From positions 1 through 7,998 of the forward strand of contig PCCT01000103.1 in NCBI GenBank assembly GCA_002731985.1: a DNA stretch of 7,998 nucleotides, given 5' to 3'. A model generated the notes under the pieces. That model was not told the origin of the DNA. It did no database searches and saw only the letters and a program-made list of their open reading frames with translations. The stretch's first letter is position 1, and each line of letters starts with the position of its first letter. Shown piece after piece: positions 6,622-7,998 of the stretch. Made by a program: the position numbers and the translations under genes. Source of the stretch: Nitrospinota bacterium (lineage in GTDB: Bacteria; Nitrospinota; Nitrospinia; Nitrospinales; VA-1).

Positions 6622-7998
6622 CAGCTCATTAAGTTTATCGGCTAAATCGCTAGGCCAATCACCTTCTGACAAGCGCCACTCCCAATTCCCTTCTGGCGTT
6701 CCAGGGTAATTCAAACGACCCTCTTTTCCCAAATTCAAGACATCCTGCATTGGAAGAATGGCCGTATTCGCTGGCGACATCATGGACAGTTGAATCATTT
6801 CATCAGAAACCGTAACCGAGCTGACCTGACGACCAAGAAATGCCTCAAGCTTTTCACGTGCCTCTCGAGAAATCTCGTTATCAAACCATCCTCTTATCGT
6901 ATTGCAATCATGCGTTCCAGTATAAGCCACACAATTTTTTATGTGGTTTGGAGGAGCGTAAGGGGTATTCTCAAAATCGCCCTCGAATGCAAAAATGAGG
7001 GGTTTCATACCAGGAAAACCAAACGCTTCCATCAAAAACTTCACATCAGGAGTGATATAGCCCAAGTCCTCAGCGACGATGGGAAGCGATTTAAATTGAT
7101 CCACTAGCAAAGAAAATAATTCGTGGCCAGGAGTCTCCTGCCATTGCCCTTTCTCGGCGGTTGGTTCATCGACCGGGATCTCCCATACCGCGGCAAAACC
7201 ACGAAAGTGATCAATTCGCACCAAATCAAAATAACTTAAATTAAATCTTATTCTATCGACCCACCATTTAAACTTTGTGTCCCGCAACACGTCCCAGTTG
7301 TAAACGGGGTTACCCCACCGTTGACCAGTCTCACTAAAATTATCAGGTGGAACACCAGCTACCACATAGGGTAGACGATCATGATCGAGTTTGAATATTT
7401 CAGGGTTCGACCATACATCAGCACTGTCATAATTCACATAAAACGAAATATCTCCAAATATAAAAATGTCCCTCTCCTGACAATATTTTTTTAACTCCCT
7501 CCATTGCTGGAACAAAAGAAACTGAATAAATTTTTCTTTCCTCACCCTTTCACCAACATCATCCGAAAGAGAATTCATTGCATCATTCAAACGGTACCGG
7601 AATACCTCCGGCCACTCATTCCATGGACACCCACCAAATTGATCCTTGAGCGCCATGAACAAAGCGTAGTTTTCCAGCCACCAGGAATTATCTGCACAGA
7701 ACTGGAGATACATATCATTTTCACCAGAGACCTTAAATTGCACGTACCCCTTGTCCAATAACTTATTTTTATAGTCAGCAACTTTTTGATAATCAACAGA
7801 ACCGGCGGGGAAATCAGGGGTCGGATGCAAGTCACACTCGTTGACAAACCCATCACGAGCCATGAAATCTGGACTTATAAAAAAAGGGTTAAACGCAAAA
7901 GCGGATGGACTACTATACGGAGAATTACCAACGGAGGTTGGGTTGATGGGAAGGATCTGCCATATTTTCTGACCCGAATCTTTAAGAAAGTCTGCAAA
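6598..7998 (-). CDS. malQ: 4-alpha-glucanotransferase (GH77, amylomaltase/disproportionating enzyme), 5' end outside window
   Basis: Transfers alpha-1,4-glucan segments between chains, remodelling short maltodextrins so that phosphorylase can act on them. 466 codons are visible and the frame is open to the right edge. The 45 codons upstream of the ATG at 7863–7861 encode QKIWQILPINPTSVGNSPYS and SAFAFNPFFISPD, the conserved donor-site region of GH77. That ATG is therefore internal, and roughly 30–50 N-terminal residues are missing. Numbered from that ATG, the nucleophile is D218 in VRIDHFRGF, the acid/base E265 in VAEDLGYITPDV, and the third carboxylate D319 in YTGTHDCNTIRGWF. LNYPGTPEGNWEWR near the end is also typical. 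CN in THDCNT differs from the more usual ND or NN, but the catalytic Asp is kept. It ends with TAG at 6600–6598, overlapping the glgP stop. The pairing with glgP points to storage-glucan breakdown. Confidence 0.95.
   Translation of the reverse strand, partial: FADFLKDSGQKIWQILPINPTSVGNSPYSSPSAFAFNPFFISPDFMARDGFVNECDLHPTPDFPAGSVDYQKVADYKNKLLDKGYVQFKVSGENDMYLQFCADNSWWLENYALFMALKDQFGGCPWNEWPEVFRYRLNDAMNSLSDDVGERVRKEKFIQFLLFQQWRELKKYCQERDIFIFGDISFYVNYDSADVWSNPEIFKLDHDRLPYVVAGVPPDNFSETGQRWGNPVYNWDVLRDTKFKWWVDRIRFNLSYFDLVRIDHFRGFAAVWEIPVDEPTAEKGQWQETPGHELFSLLVDQFKSLPIVAEDLGYITPDVKFLMEAFGFPGMKPLIFAFEGDFENTPYAPPNHIKNCVAYTGTHDCNTIRGWFDNEISREAREKLEAFLGRQVSSVTVSDEMIQLSMMSPANTAILPMQDVLNLGKEGRLNYPGTPEGNWEWRLSEGDWPSDLADKLNELTRKFGRG

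Noticed and set aside
6790..7107. Plus-strand open frame of 105 codons
   Set aside because: It is antisense to the catalytic part of malQ, which is clearly the coding strand.
7861..7863. ATG taken as the start of malQ
   Set aside because: The frame continues upstream to the window edge with no stop and encodes conserved GH77 sequence (WQILPINPTSVGNSPYS), so this Met is internal.
1..7998. A new defence, mobile or biosynthetic system
   Set aside because: Every substantial open frame is a recognised housekeeping or glycogen gene. There are no direct-repeat arrays, transposase remnants, attachment-site duplications or unexplained long gaps.

Overview
The window is ordinary chromosomal bacterial sequence carrying housekeeping genes. 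It has moderate GC content, densely packed genes, and proteobacterial-style DnaG and RpoD. The order yqeY–dnaG–rpoD–tRNA is the form of the 'macromolecular synthesis' cluster seen in many Gram-negative lineages, including deltaproteobacteria-like groups and phyla such as Nitrospinota. That placement is an impression from gene order and protein style; I cannot fix the phylum from sequence alone.

Left part (1–4044, all on +). The window opens in the last 54 codons of a YqeY/GatB-like protein. After a 127-nt gap comes dnaG (primase), which starts at TTG. The principal sigma factor gene rpoD follows. Seven nucleotides after the rpoD stop is a CAT-anticodon tRNA, which by its identity bases looks more like the lysidine-type tRNA-Ile2 than elongator Met. 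A strong rho-independent terminator (4012–4044) closes the unit. With no other terminator visible, yqeY/dnaG/rpoD/tRNA may be one transcription unit linking tRNA metabolism, replication priming and transcription initiation.

Right part (4124–7998). glgP (glycogen phosphorylase, +) and malQ (4-alpha-glucanotransferase, −) converge, and their stop codons overlap by 4 nt. malQ runs off the right edge: its frame stays open upstream of the first internal ATG at 7863, and those 45 codons encode conserved MalQ sequence. The two enzymes act together on storage glucan. GlgP releases glucose-1-phosphate from chain ends, and MalQ rebuilds short maltodextrins into longer substrates.

I found no mobile element, CRISPR array, phage gene, defence system or convincing new system. 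The points worth a second look are small: hairpins and perfect palindromes at the dnaG/rpoD junction, inside dnaG and at the rpoD 3' end; the start codon of rpoD; the identity of the tRNA; an A/C-rich glgP leader without a Shine-Dalgarno sequence; and the overlapping convergent 3' ends. The longest stretch without a gene is 127 nt (167–293), where I see no convincing promoter or RNA, only a short ribosome binding site at its end.
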